18,616 nucleotides of DNA from CBDAQR01 sp965199055 (GTDB taxonomy: Bacteria > Pseudomonadota > Gammaproteobacteria > Pseudomonadales > Halieaceae). The position numbers and the translations under genes were made by a program. The notes beneath the pieces were generated by a model, which worked only from the letters and a program-made list of their open reading frames with translations, was not told the DNA's origin and made no database searches. Location of the stretch: NCBI GenBank assembly GCA_965199055.1, contig CBDAQR010000005.1, positions 1 through 18,616 of the forward strand, given 5' to 3'. Shown here in pieces: positions 1 through 7,466 of this stretch. Numbering within the stretch: position 1 is the stretch's first letter; every line of letters starts with the position of its first letter.

Positions 1-2
1 AG

Positions 3-255
3 GTTCCGGACCTGATCAAGGGACTGGCAAGCAATCTCAGCGACCCTGAAAACGAAGAGCGTTCAGTTCGTCTCGAAGCCGCTTGGACCGCCTATGACAA
101 TCTCTATGATGAGGAACAGGCCGAAGGCACGAGCAACAAGATCGGCGCACCTTCGTTGGAGATTCGCTCGTCGATCGAGAAGCTGCACTTTGAACCGCGC
201 CATATTATGCAGTGGCCGGTGTGGTCGGGCGAATCCGAACATGGCACGGCGCTGC
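3..255 (+). pseudogene. GHKL/HSP90-like ATPase gene, upstream fragment (IS-interrupted)
   Basis: This frame is open from the window edge and reads 84 codons before an IS256-family element interrupts it; in the present DNA it runs into the IS and stops at 321-323. If the IS and one copy of the 9-bp target duplication are removed, the frame joins without a shift to the frame that resumes at 3578 (codon c255 + tc), giving ...HGTAL-LVSGINYDL.... The assignment to a GHKL (gyrase/HSP90/MutL-type) ATPase comes from the downstream half. The ATP-binding N-terminus would lie before the window, so its motifs cannot be checked. The reconstruction is direct from sequence; any defence role is only suggested by neighbouring HEPN and SIR2 genes. 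Confidence 0.7.
247..255 (+). repeat. 9-bp target site duplication of the IS256-family element
   Basis: CGGCGCTGC here is repeated in direct orientation at 3569-3577. Removing one copy together with the IS restores the GHKL reading frame, which confirms the insertion boundaries. Confidence 0.9.
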
Positions 256-284
256 GAGCTATTGTCAAATCTGGTGTCCAAGCG
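256..284 (+). repeat. IS256-family left terminal inverted repeat
   Basis: This is the left end of the IS. It matches the reverse complement of 3540-3568 at 22 of 29 positions with no gaps: the first 7, a central block of 12 (AATCTGGTGTCC) and the last 3. Confidence 0.88.
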
Positions 285-288
285 CTCC

Positions 289-792
289 TCATGCGGCGGC
301 TTGATCCTGGTTTGATGTCTTGATGCCGTTGACGAAATTGACGCCCTGGAAGACCTCGGCGAGGTGAGCAAAGCCGCGCAGTTTGCGCCAGCTTTTTTCT
401 GCGCATTGGCCGAGCTTGAACATCATGTGCAGCAGGCCGTCGCGGCTGAGGCAGCCTTTGGTCCGTTTGGTCCGGTGACGGATGGTGGCAAAGGCGCTTT
501 CGATCGGGTTTGACGTGCGAATGCTCTGCCAATGCTGAGCCGGGAAGTCGTAGAAGGTCAGCAATTCGTCGCGGTCCTTGATCAGACATTCGGTGGCCTT
601 GGGGTATTTTGCCTCGAAGGTCTTGATGAACAGATCGAATGCCTCGTGCGCGTCCGCGCGTGTCTCGGCCTGCCAAATGTCGTGCAGCATCTTCTTGGCC
701 TTGGGCTGGGTCCGCTTGGGGAGGTAGTTCAGCACGTTGCCGGTCTTATGCACCCAGCACCGCTGTTGGCACGTCGTCGGAAAAACCTCCTC
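289..792 (-). pseudogene. IS256-family transposase, 3' exon
   Basis: This holds the last 167 codons of the transposase, with the family hallmarks QQRCWVHKTGNVLNYLPK and NPIESAFATIRHRTKRTKG (which carries the catalytic Glu). Joining 2721 to 792 gives ...GFWAAL-EEVFP..., in frame and typical of the family, so the exon boundary is well defined. As it stands the frame is open further into the intron, up to codons near 822, but those residues are intron-encoded. Confidence 0.9.
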
Positions 793-2720
793 GTCGAGTG
801 GTCCATCAAAATGCCAGCTCAAGCTGGGCAGATACCTGCGGGGTGTTAAGTTCCTCCCATCGGGTCTTCAGCGATACCAGTCGTCCTGTGAACCAGGAAA
901 CCGGATAGGCCCGCGTCATGCCCGGACGGTTGGACTGGTGCCAGACACCCCGGCCGCAATACGCGGCGCTGGCGGCAGCCCTGCGGCTCGCCCCCATTGC
1001 CAAAAGATGCCGGAGAAGGAAGCGGGGTCGCTTCTTCTGACGCACGATGATCGCTCTCAACCGACGGCGGATATGGGCGTCGAATACACGCAATCGCTCG
1101 ACACCCTCTTCCGTGCAAAGCCGGAAGTGCGCCATCCACCCGTTGAAGTAGCGGCTGAGACCCGCCATACACGATGAGAGCGAGCGCCCCCAATTGGTGG
1201 GCGTCATCTCTCGGATGGTAGCCGCCAGTCGCCGCTCCGTTTCTTGGGAGAGAAGGACACCGATCCCCCCATCTTCGCGAAGCAGAAAGCGGAACCCAAG
1301 GAAGTGCACCTCGCCTGGATGACGTACAGCGCTCTTCTTCCGGTTGACCGGGAGCCGCATGCGGCCCTCAAGAAACCGGGTGATCGAGGCCATCACGCGA
1401 TCACCGGCGCGGGCGCTACGGACGAACACATAACAGTCGTCCGCATACCGCACAAACCGGTGTCCCCGCCGCGCCAATTCCTGATCCAGTTCGTCAAGGA
1501 CAATACAGGACAGGAACGGCGAGAGCGGGCCTCCTTGCGGGGTGCCTTCCAAGGGTTTGATCCTCGTGCCGTCCGGCATCACGACCTTTGCTTGCAGCAT
1601 CCGACGCACCAAACCAATCACCCGACGATCCGCAACCTTCCTGGCCATGCGGTCAAGAAGGCGCTGATGATGGACACGATCGAAAAATTTCTCCAGATCG
1701 AGGTCCACGATCGTTCGGTGGCCAGCTTCAAGATGTGCCTTTGCTTCTGCAATGGCCGTTGCTGCACCGCGCTTGGGACGGAAGCCGTGGCTGCTTGGAT
1801 GAAAGCTTGGCTCGAACACAGGCTCCAGAACCTGAAGCGTGGCTTGTTGCACAACCCTGTCGATCACGTTCGGAATGCCGAGACCCCGTTGCCCGCCTCC
1901 GGGCTTGGGGATGTAAACCCGGAGGATGTCTCCGGGCCGATATCGGCCTTCCAGCAGGTCACAGCGCAAACGGCGGATAAGCTTTGGCGCAATGGCCTCT
2001 GCCTCTTCGACCGTCTGCCCATCAACGCCCGGTGCGCCCTTGTTACGCACTACGTTGACAAGCGCCGAAGCTAGATTTGCCTCCGACGCGATGTCTTCCA
2101 GCAGGTGATCGCTATCACCTGCCCCGGCAACGGTTCCTGACGATCTCTTGCTTCTGGCTTTGTGCAGCAGAAACGCGCGACCGGCGGATACGTCCGAGGC
2201 CCCGTCGCTTCCGCCCCCGGATGGGCTGTCGGCGAACGCCAGTTTCAATTGATGTTGGACCGTTCTTCTCAATCCATCTCTCCCTTTGCTCTGCCGACTT
2301 TCACCGGCTTCCTCGCTCGTATGGAGAGATCCGACTTCTGGGCAAACATCGACCGGTCGTCGTTGCCTCCTCCCGGTCTACCGTCGCTGTGCAAGGCACA
2401 GACCACGGACCTGCCCAGACCTCCCCGGGTAAGAACACTGAATGTCCCGCCGCCGCCGCTCCGATTACCGCCTCAGCCTCGGTTGGATTTTGGGCGTCAC
2501 GTTCATTGGCACGCTCACCCGGCTGAAACTGCCTCAATGGAGTTCACTTTCGTTCGGTGCTGCGGTTTGCCTCCGGCTTCCTCCCCACACGACCTCGCAG
2601 CGGAAGCTGAGCCGTCTCGCGACGGATCATGCTACGTGCAGTTGCCTTCGGCTCACGGTTGCTACCAACTCGCCCCGTAAAGGACTTTCACCTCCAATCC
2701 AGTGCCCATGCCGGGCACAC
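793..2720 (-). mobile_element. Group II intron, copy 1, lacking domain V and most of VI
   Basis: The intron starts GTGTGCCCGG and encodes a reverse transcriptase/maturase in domain IV. It matches copy 2 (15811-17811) from its first base, but 73 bp present at 17733-17805 are missing between 799 and 798. The missing piece holds domain V, nearly all of domain VI and the bulged branch-point A, leaving only the terminal CTCGAC. Domain V is essential for group II catalysis, so this copy should not self-splice and the transposase it interrupts should stay dead. The intron lies in the sense orientation of the transposase gene, between the second and third catalytic residues. Confidence 0.9.
806..2272 (-). 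CDS. ltrA: Group II intron reverse transcriptase/maturase, copy 1
   Basis: This 488-residue protein would assist splicing and reverse-transcribe the intron during retrohoming. Visible reverse transcriptase blocks include GLGIPNVIDRVVQQA, SSHGFRPKRGA, DLDLEKFFD (first Asp), GTPQGGPLSP and RYADDCYVF (the YADD active site), followed by LPVNRKKS and FLGFRF. The C-terminal part resembles the maturase X domain, ending ...YPVSWFTGRLVSLKTRWEEL. No HNH endonuclease motif follows, so the protein is of the endonuclease-less type. Start is TTG with a GGGAGAG ribosome-binding site just upstream. The predicted protein is identical to copy 2. It stays open although its intron RNA is broken, so it could act only in trans. 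Confidence 0.92.
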   Translation of the reverse strand: MRRTVQHQLKLAFADSPSGGGSDGASDVSAGRAFLLHKARSKRSSGTVAGAGDSDHLLEDIASEANLASALVNVVRNKGAPGVDGQTVEEAEAIAPKLIRRLRCDLLEGRYRPGDILRVYIPKPGGGQRGLGIPNVIDRVVQQATLQVLEPVFEPSFHPSSHGFRPKRGAATAIAEAKAHLEAGHRTIVDLDLEKFFDRVHHQRLLDRMARKVADRRVIGLVRRMLQAKVVMPDGTRIKPLEGTPQGGPLSPFLSCIVLDELDQELARRGHRFVRYADDCYVFVRSARAGDRVMASITRFLEGRMRLPVNRKKSAVRHPGEVHFLGFRFLLREDGGIGVLLSQETERRLAATIREMTPTNWGRSLSSCMAGLSRYFNGWMAHFRLCTEEGVERLRVFDAHIRRRLRAIIVRQKKRPRFLLRHLLAMGASRRAAASAAYCGRGVWHQSNRPGMTRAYPVSWFTGRLVSLKTRWEELNTPQVSAQLELAF

Positions 2721-3464
2721 CAACGCGGCCCAGAACCCCATGGCCCCGTCGCCGGTGGCCAATTTCGGAGCGGCGAGCCCACGTGCCTTGAGGCCGAGAA
2801 GCACTTCGCGCCAGCTTTGCGTGCTTTCGCGAACACCGTCTTCGATGGCAAGAAAATGCTTCTCGCCCCGTGCGTTAACGCCAATGACAACGAGCACGCA
2901 GAGCCGGTCATCAGAGCCGCGCAACACGCTGTAAATGCCATCCGCCCAGACATAGACCCATTCGTCTCGGCTCAGATCGGCCTTGCGCCAGTCGTCGTAC
3001 TCTGCTGCCCATTGGCTCTTCAGGCGCGAAATGGTCTTGGCAGAAAATCCGGTGGCCTCAGGGCCAAGTAGCATTTTGAGCGCCGCGCCCATTTCGCCCG
3101 TGGAGATGCCCTTCAGATACAGCCAGGGCAGTGCGACTTCGATGGATTTAGCCTTGCGCACGTAGGGCGGCACAAGGGCAGAGCGGAACGTAACAGGCTT
3201 GCCGTCCTTCGCTCGGACCTTCGGGACTTTGACCGTGACTGGCCCGATCCCGGTTTGAACGGCGCGCTCTGGATGGTAGCCACTGCCAACAACAGCCGAG
3301 CGGCCATCGGTTGTTCGCCGTTCTGCAAATTCAGCGAGAAAGGCGTCGCGCTCAGCCTCGATGGCTGCCTGCAGCAAATCCCGAGCGCCCTTGCGCAGAA
3401 GATCAGTCAGTGGGTCTGTGACCGCATCTCGACCAGTGAAATCAATGATGGTAGCGTCGTGCAT
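2721..3464 (-). pseudogene. IS256-family transposase, 5' exon
   Basis: This is the first 248 codons of a Mutator/IS256-type DDE transposase. I chose the start at MHDATIID (3464) because residues upstream of it are not family-like; an in-frame start at 3533 is also open. Catalytic acidic residues are visible in WADGIYS and GDGAMGFW. The coding part ends ...GFWAAL at 2721, where the group II intron begins with GTGTGCCCGG; translation would read a further 12 intron codons and stop at 2688. The third catalytic residue (Glu) is in the 3' exon, so this fragment alone cannot be active. Confidence 0.9.
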
Positions 3465-3492
3465 GGTGGTGCGTCCTTGAACGGTTGGCTGG

Positions 3493-4614
3493 ATGTTTGG
3501 CAACGCCATTCCAACCAGATGCACCGCCGTCATTCAAATCGCCCGGACACCAGATTCACTCATAGCTCCGGCGCTGCTCGTATCGGGCATAAACTACGAC
3601 CTCCAAGTTCAACTTGAAAAGGAGATCGCAGATTCTTCGGCGCACGCCGCGTGCGAGCGCTTTTTCGAGACCCTGTCCAGTTTTGTGGATCCTTTCGTCG
3701 ACCCCAAGAATCCCAAGGCACATGCCATGGACCTAGATTTCGCCTACGTCGTGAGAACTTGGCACCGTGACGTTCCTGAGTTTGTGGTCGGGAGCGAGAA
3801 ACAGTTCGATCGCAGACTGCTCGACGGGCTTGAGCATCAGATTATCGGCACGGTCGACGCAGACGGTGTCTTCGAAGGCCGGGTCAAGGCGTTCGGCCAT
3901 TGGGCCGAAGAGACCTGCCGCATAGAACCGCCGCGAGATCTGGCGATCTCAACGCGAGCGGATACAGAAGTCGGTCCGTTCGATATGTACATAGCTTCGA
4001 TGGAATTCGTGTCGTCAAACACGACGCTGCCGAAGTTGGAATTCCAACGCTATAGGGAATTGGCAGAGCGCTACTCCGGCTTCATGGTCTTTCGCGACGG
4101 GTTACGGGTCCTTCCGTACGGACGAACCGACAACGATTTCTTCGAGATCGAGTCGCGACGTAGCAAAAGTGCGGGACGCGAATTCTGGAATCACCGGCAA
4201 ATGTTCGGCCGCCTCGCGATCACGCGTGGAGCCAATCCGAATCTGAAGGACAAAGCGGGACGCGAAGGACTGCTGGACAACCGCGCAGCCAAGACGCTCA
4301 AGTTGCTAGTCGCCAACATTCTCATGCAGTCGGCACGGCGTTATTTCGGCTCGGCTTCGTCCATTCGCAGCGAAGTGCTTCCTCAGGTCCAGGATTCGAC
4401 AGCTCCAATCTGGCATACATTCTATGCCGAACGTCGAGGCCTTCTTGATCAGAATTTCAACTTCAAGGTGTCGGTTATGGGCGCGGGCTCCAGGCGGCTT
4501 ATTGCGAGAGTTCATCGGTCCCAAGTTATCGCGCAATTGCGCTACGAATACGCACTCAACCTGTTGCAAAAGCTGGGCGTTTCGATGACGCGCATCGGGC
4601 TCGACTTCGTTTGA
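3493..4614 (+). CDS. GHKL/HSP90-like ATPase, C-terminal portion, restarting inside the IS end
   Basis: The native part begins at 3577 and carries 345 residues of a GHKL-type ATP-binding protein (the HSP90/MutL-like transducer and C-terminal region). The block FMVFRDGLRVLPYG followed by QMFGRLAITR..NPNLKDKAGREGLLDN is characteristic of this group. The first 28 codons (ATG at 3493) come from the IS256 end, so any translation now would start in the IS. The original upstream half is at 3-255 and is in frame once the IS is excised. ATP binding is family knowledge. I cannot name the exact subfamily, and the missing N-terminus would decide it. Confidence 0.65.
   Translation: MFGNAIPTRCTAVIQIARTPDSLIAPALLVSGINYDLQVQLEKEIADSSAHAACERFFETLSSFVDPFVDPKNPKAHAMDLDFAYVVRTWHRDVPEFVVGSEKQFDRRLLDGLEHQIIGTVDADGVFEGRVKAFGHWAEETCRIEPPRDLAISTRADTEVGPFDMYIASMEFVSSNTTLPKLEFQRYRELAERYSGFMVFRDGLRVLPYGRTDNDFFEIESRRSKSAGREFWNHRQMFGRLAITRGANPNLKDKAGREGLLDNRAAKTLKLLVANILMQSARRYFGSASSIRSEVLPQVQDSTAPIWHTFYAERRGLLDQNFNFKVSVMGAGSRRLIARVHRSQVIAQLRYEYALNLLQKLGVSMTRIGLDFV
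3540..3568 (-). repeat. IS256-family right terminal inverted repeat
   Basis: This is the right end of the IS and the partner of 256-284. It is followed immediately by the second copy of the target duplication CGGCGCTGC (3569-3577). Confidence 0.88.
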
Positions 4615-4757
4615 TGCACTTGTTGTTAAATGCGGAGAAGATGATCTATTTTCAGCTTTCAGGGTCACGGGTTTGCAGCCCGGGTGTCACTGTGCCCTAA
4701 TTAATCAGAATCAAGCCTGAAATTGCCCAAAAAATCAATGGTGGTTTGTACCCGTAA

Positions 4758-6005
4758 CAGGGCAATCGGGTGAAAAAACGCGTGACAATATGATGGGCTT
4801 CTGAATCGCTGGCGTGAAATTGATTCGGCCATTTCGGAGAACAGACGATGGCAAATACTGCGCTGGAAAACGAACAAATCGTTGGCTTTATTGAACATTT
4901 CTCACTTCTGACCGACCCCCGCCAGCAGGTAAAGGTGGAGTATCCGCTGGATGAAATCCTGCTGCTTGTACTCTGTGCGGTCCTGGCCGGGGCCAATTGT
5001 TGGGTGGAGATTGCGAAATTCGGCGACAAGAAGCTCGATTTCCTGCGTCGGTTTCGTCCCTTCAAGAATGGAACACCCAGTCATGATCAGTTGGGTGATG
5101 TGTTCTCGGTGCTTGATGCGGAGCAGTTTCAGAACTGCTTCATTTCCTGGGTTTCTTCAATTACGGGATGTTGCGATGACGTCGTTGCAGTCGATGGCAA
5201 AACACTGCGGCGTTCTTATCAGCAGGCCGGTCGCAAGGGAGCCATTCACATGATCTCTGCCTTCAGCGCAAACCAGCGACTTGTGCTCGGCCAGAAGAAA
5301 GTCACGGACAAATCCAACGAGATTACCGCGATCCCAAAACTGCTTGATCTGCTGACGCTCAACGGGGCCATCGTGACCATTGACGCGATGGGGTGCCAGC
5401 GTGCCATCGCCGCCAGGATACTCGAAAAACAGGCCGACTACGTTCTGGCACTGAAAGGCAATCAGGACAGCCTGCATGACGACGTCGCGCTTTATTTCGA
5501 GGAGCAGAGTGCGTGTGATTTCAGAGACATAGACGTTGACACCCATGAAACGATCGAGAAGTCACACGGTCGGATTGAAACGCGAACCTGTCGGGTTGTG
5601 AGTGATATCGACTGGCTGCATGAACAGCATGAATGGCCCGGTCTGAAGTGCATCATCATGGTGGAATCCAGACGCGAGATCGGTGAAAAAGTTGAGTACG
5701 AAAGGCGGCTCTACATCGCCTCGGTCACCGCCACGGCCAAGCGGTTCAACGAAATCGTTCGCGCGCACTGGGCCATAGAAAATAGTTTGCACTGGGTCAT
5801 GGATATGGTGTTCCGGGATGATGAATGTCGCATCCGAAAACGCAATGCGCCGGCCAATTTCACCACCGTAAAACACATTGCTTCAAACCTGTTGCGCGCC
5901 GCTGCCGGAAAAGAGAGCATGCGCCTCAAGCGACATATGGCGGCATGGGATGAGGACTTCCTAACACAGGTGATTGCTGCGTAAAAAAATCACCCGATTC
6001 CCCTG
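4758..6005 (+). mobile_element. ISAs1-family insertion sequence
   Basis: The terminal inverted repeats are CAGGGCAATCGGGTGA (4758-4773) and the reverse complement of TCACCCGATTCCCCTG (5990-6005), 15 of 16 identical. They are flanked by the perfect 10-bp duplication GTACCCGTAA at 4748-4757 and 6006-6015. The 1248-bp length, CAGGG ends and 10-bp duplication all fit the ISAs1 family. The single transposase gene is intact, and duplication and ends are clean, so this copy may be young and active. Confidence 0.93.
4848..5984 (+). CDS. ISAs1-family DDE transposase
   Basis: This complete 378-residue transposase would move the surrounding IS. The family signatures are in order: an N-terminal DPRQ..KVEYPLDEILLLVLCAVLAG region, VVAVDGKTLRRS (first catalytic Asp, about residue 116), IVTIDAMGCQ (second Asp), DYVLALKGNQ, and HWAIENSLHWVMDMVFRDD (catalytic Glu), followed by RKRNAPANF. 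The length matches the family. The start ATG at 4848 lies 90 bp inside the left IS end, preceded by TTCGGAGA as a ribosome-binding site. No frameshift or internal stop is seen. Confidence 0.96.
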   Translation: MANTALENEQIVGFIEHFSLLTDPRQQVKVEYPLDEILLLVLCAVLAGANCWVEIAKFGDKKLDFLRRFRPFKNGTPSHDQLGDVFSVLDAEQFQNCFISWVSSITGCCDDVVAVDGKTLRRSYQQAGRKGAIHMISAFSANQRLVLGQKKVTDKSNEITAIPKLLDLLTLNGAIVTIDAMGCQRAIAARILEKQADYVLALKGNQDSLHDDVALYFEEQSACDFRDIDVDTHETIEKSHGRIETRTCRVVSDIDWLHEQHEWPGLKCIIMVESRREIGEKVEYERRLYIASVTATAKRFNEIVRAHWAIENSLHWVMDMVFRDDECRIRKRNAPANFTTVKHIASNLLRAAAGKESMRLKRHMAAWDEDFLTQVIAA

Positions 6006-6023
6006 GTACCCGTAATTTTCATA

Positions 6024-6464
6024 TTAGGGTAAAGTGACAATAAGGGCGGCAAGAGCGTGATGAACAAAACTCGGTTTCGCTTTGCCGACCATTTCTTCAA
6101 TATAGCGGCGTCGGTCCATCTCAGACGGATACGCCGCTTCAAAATATGCGGCGTATTCGGAAGGGTCGTTCGCGGGTGGATATCCCTCTTCGTTGTCGAA
6201 GAAATCCTGGAGCAGTTTGTGGGTTTTCCAATCCGCGTTGTCCGGCAAGGCGGAGGCGGGAATCTTTTTGTGCGAACGATAAATGCTTCGCTTGAAGTCC
6301 CAGATCATGTCCCAGCCGGTTTTGATGCCGGCCGAGCGCGACGCGCCAGCGCCGAGAAACCAAATAATGTTTGCAGCCCGTTTTTCGAACAAACGCAGAA
6401 AGGACGGCAAATCCATCGTTGGAGCCGTCTTGGGCTTTTCTGTGGTTTCATTGTCATGCGTCAT
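6024..6464 (-). CDS. SIR2-like (NAD-binding) protein, truncated after its N-terminal part
   Basis: About 140 native residues remain. The motif IIWFLGAGASRSAGI near residues 33-47, followed by TGWDMIWDFKR, is the NAD-binding GAGAS region of SIR2-domain proteins of the type found in large defence-associated proteins. The frame enters the MITE end at 6039 and stops at the TAA at 6024-6026, so the rest of the SIR2 domain and any sensor domain is lost. It starts one base after the stop of the upstream HEPN gene, so the two were one transcription unit. NAD depletion as the output is family knowledge; this fragment cannot be active. An internal ATG (MDLPSF, residue 17) is an alternative start. Confidence 0.8.
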   Translation of the reverse strand: MTHDNETTEKPKTAPTMDLPSFLRLFEKRAANIIWFLGAGASRSAGIKTGWDMIWDFKRSIYRSHKKIPASALPDNADWKTHKLLQDFFDNEEGYPPANDPSEYAAYFEAAYPSEMDRRRYIEEMVGKAKPSFVHHALAALIVTLP

Positions 6465-6465
6465 G

Positions 6466-7182
6466 TCAAAAGCATATATCTCCTGGATATGATTTCATGG
6501 CGAGAACTTCGTCAACGCGCGCGTTTTGTTGAAGCCAGTTGCGGGTCGGTTTGGAAATCCAGCCGATAGCGTCGAGGATCGTTTGATAGTCCTGCTCAAG
6601 ATGTCGCTCGAAAATCGGTTCGTGATGCGCGATCCGATTGCGGAAGAAGCGAAGATGATTGAGCGGCGTATGGGCTTTTTTGCGTGGCAGAGACGGGGCG
6701 TTTGGAAACGCGTTGCGCAGAGCGGGGCGCCACAGGGTCATTTCATAATTGGCTTTTGGCTGACCAGCGCCGCGTCGACCGCCGGCGCCGAGAAGCGACA
6801 CCCAAAACCCAAATGACAGGGCGGCGACCATGCGCGGCGGGTCGATTGGACGGCGTTCGCGTCGTAAATCGTCTTTGGCGCGCGCGATACGTTCCTTGCA
6901 TCCCTTATCGAGGCCGGCGGTGCCATTGTCGTACCAATGCGCGCCATAGGCGGCGGTGAGCTGTTCGTGCATGGCGTTGCGCATGGAGACTTCGAGTATC
7001 TGAAGAGGACCGTAAAACGCGGAGCTGACGGCGGTATTCCAAGCATAGAGCCGGATCGCCGCCTTGCGATCGCCCTTCGCCGCCGCTATATATTTGGTCA
7101 GGCGGTCGGTTGAAAGCGACCCCCGTTTTTGCGACCGGCGCCGCAGGTTTCGGTTTTCTGTAATTCTTCTTGCGGACCGCTG
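6466..7182 (-). CDS. HEPN-fold Abi-like protein (start unresolved)
   Basis: The protein shows FRNRIAHHEPIF, which contains the R-N-x3-H (RxxxxH) motif of HEPN ribonuclease-like proteins, in an Abi_2/AbiD-like setting. Upstream of the first ATG (6984, MRNAMHEQL) the frame stays open and family-like (STDRLTKYIAAAKGD...LYAWNTAVSSAFYGPLQILEV), so the ATG at 6984 is too far downstream. No good start codon exists in this frame before it meets the MITE end at 7181, so the gene is probably 5'-truncated or frameshifted near 7115-7135, where a run of five G occurs. Its stop is one base before the SIR2 ATG. An RNA-cleaving abortive-infection role is inferred from the family. Confidence 0.72.
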   Translation of the reverse strand, partial: QRSARRITENRNLRRRSQKRGSLSTDRLTKYIAAAKGDRKAAIRLYAWNTAVSSAFYGPLQILEVSMRNAMHEQLTAAYGAHWYDNGTAGLDKGCKERIARAKDDLRRERRPIDPPRMVAALSFGFWVSLLGAGGRRGAGQPKANYEMTLWRPALRNAFPNAPSLPRKKAHTPLNHLRFFRNRIAHHEPIFERHLEQDYQTILDAIGWISKPTRNWLQQNARVDEVLAMKSYPGDICF

Positions 7183-7466
7183 TCACTGTACCCCAATTAA
7201 TCAGATTCTGCGGATTGGACGCATTTTTGGCGAATTCTGTACCCTTAATTGCAATATTTCATCTGTCCGCAACTGTGGGCAAAGATCGAAGGTTCGCCTT
7301 CTGGGACACGCTACTGTCTCCAACAGGCTGAACCAAAACCCATAACTATCCACAGAGACGACCGTCCTGCAATTTAGGGTACAGTATTAGAATTAAGGGG
7401 GCAAACGGCCATTGATTTCAAAAGAGAATTTCAAGTTGGATTCTGATTAATTGGGGTACAGTGACA
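7181..7466. mobile_element. 286-bp MITE-like element with perfect 25-bp inverted ends
   Basis: The left end TGTCACTGTACCCCAATTAA... (7181-7205) is the exact reverse complement of 7442-7466 over 25 bp. There is no convincing gene inside. The ends share a core (TGTCACTGT-CCC-AATTAATCAG) with the left end of the element at 4685, so both may be mobilised by one unseen transposase. No target duplication is visible (left flank GGACCGC, right flank CCCACAC), which suggests a rearrangement or deletion at its borders. Confidence 0.85.
7237..7384. repeat. Inner inverted-repeat unit nested in the MITE
   Basis: CTGTACCCTTAATTGCA (7237-7253) pairs with the reverse complement of 7368-7384 (CTGTACCCTAAATTGCA, 16/17 identical), bounding 148 bp. 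The sequence is again a CTGTACCC-AATT variant, so a second, related short element may have inserted into the first. GAATT occurs on both sides (7232-7236 and 7389-7393) but the second copy is offset by four bases, so it is not a clean duplication. Confidence 0.6.

Larger units (their letters stand above)
256..3568 (-). mobile_element. IS256-family insertion sequence, carrying a group II intron
   Basis: The element runs from GAGCTATTGTC at 256 to ...CATAGCTC at 3568. Its ends are imperfect inverted repeats of 29 bp (22/29 identical, including a shared AATCTGGTGTCC block). It is flanked by the 9-bp direct repeat CGGCGCTGC at 247-255 and 3569-3577, as expected for the IS256 family (8-9 bp duplications). 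Without its 1928-bp intron the IS would be 1385 bp with one transposase of about 415 residues, normal for the family. It interrupts a GHKL ATPase gene. Confidence 0.93.
4685..6039. mobile_element. MITE-like element (~97 bp) disrupted by an ISAs1-family IS
   Basis: The outer ends are inverted repeats: TGTCACTGTGCCCTAAT at 4685-4701 and the reverse complement of ATTAGGGTAAAGTGACA at 6023-6039 (15/17 identical). After removal of the 1248-bp ISAs1 element and one copy of its 10-bp duplication, 97 bp remain without a gene. The ends resemble those of the 7181-7466 element (TGTCACTGTACCCCAATTAATC). No target duplication is visible outside the element. It truncates the SIR2-like gene on its right. 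Confidence 0.75.

Noticed and set aside
1244..2074. 276-codon frame antisense to the intron reverse transcriptase (also at 16457-17287)
   Set aside because: It is a shadow of the YADD-containing reverse transcriptase in GC-rich DNA and has no family-like motifs; it is duplicated only because the intron is.
4641..4684. ATG with a GGAG site (MIYFQLSGS...) between the ATPase stop and the MITE, as the start of a truncated gene
   Set aside because: Only about 15 native codons remain before the MITE, too few to support a gene.
7181..7466. CRISPR array or integron attachment site from the repeated motifs
   Set aside because: There are only inverted end repeats and no regularly spaced direct repeats, spacers or integrase; a MITE explains them better.
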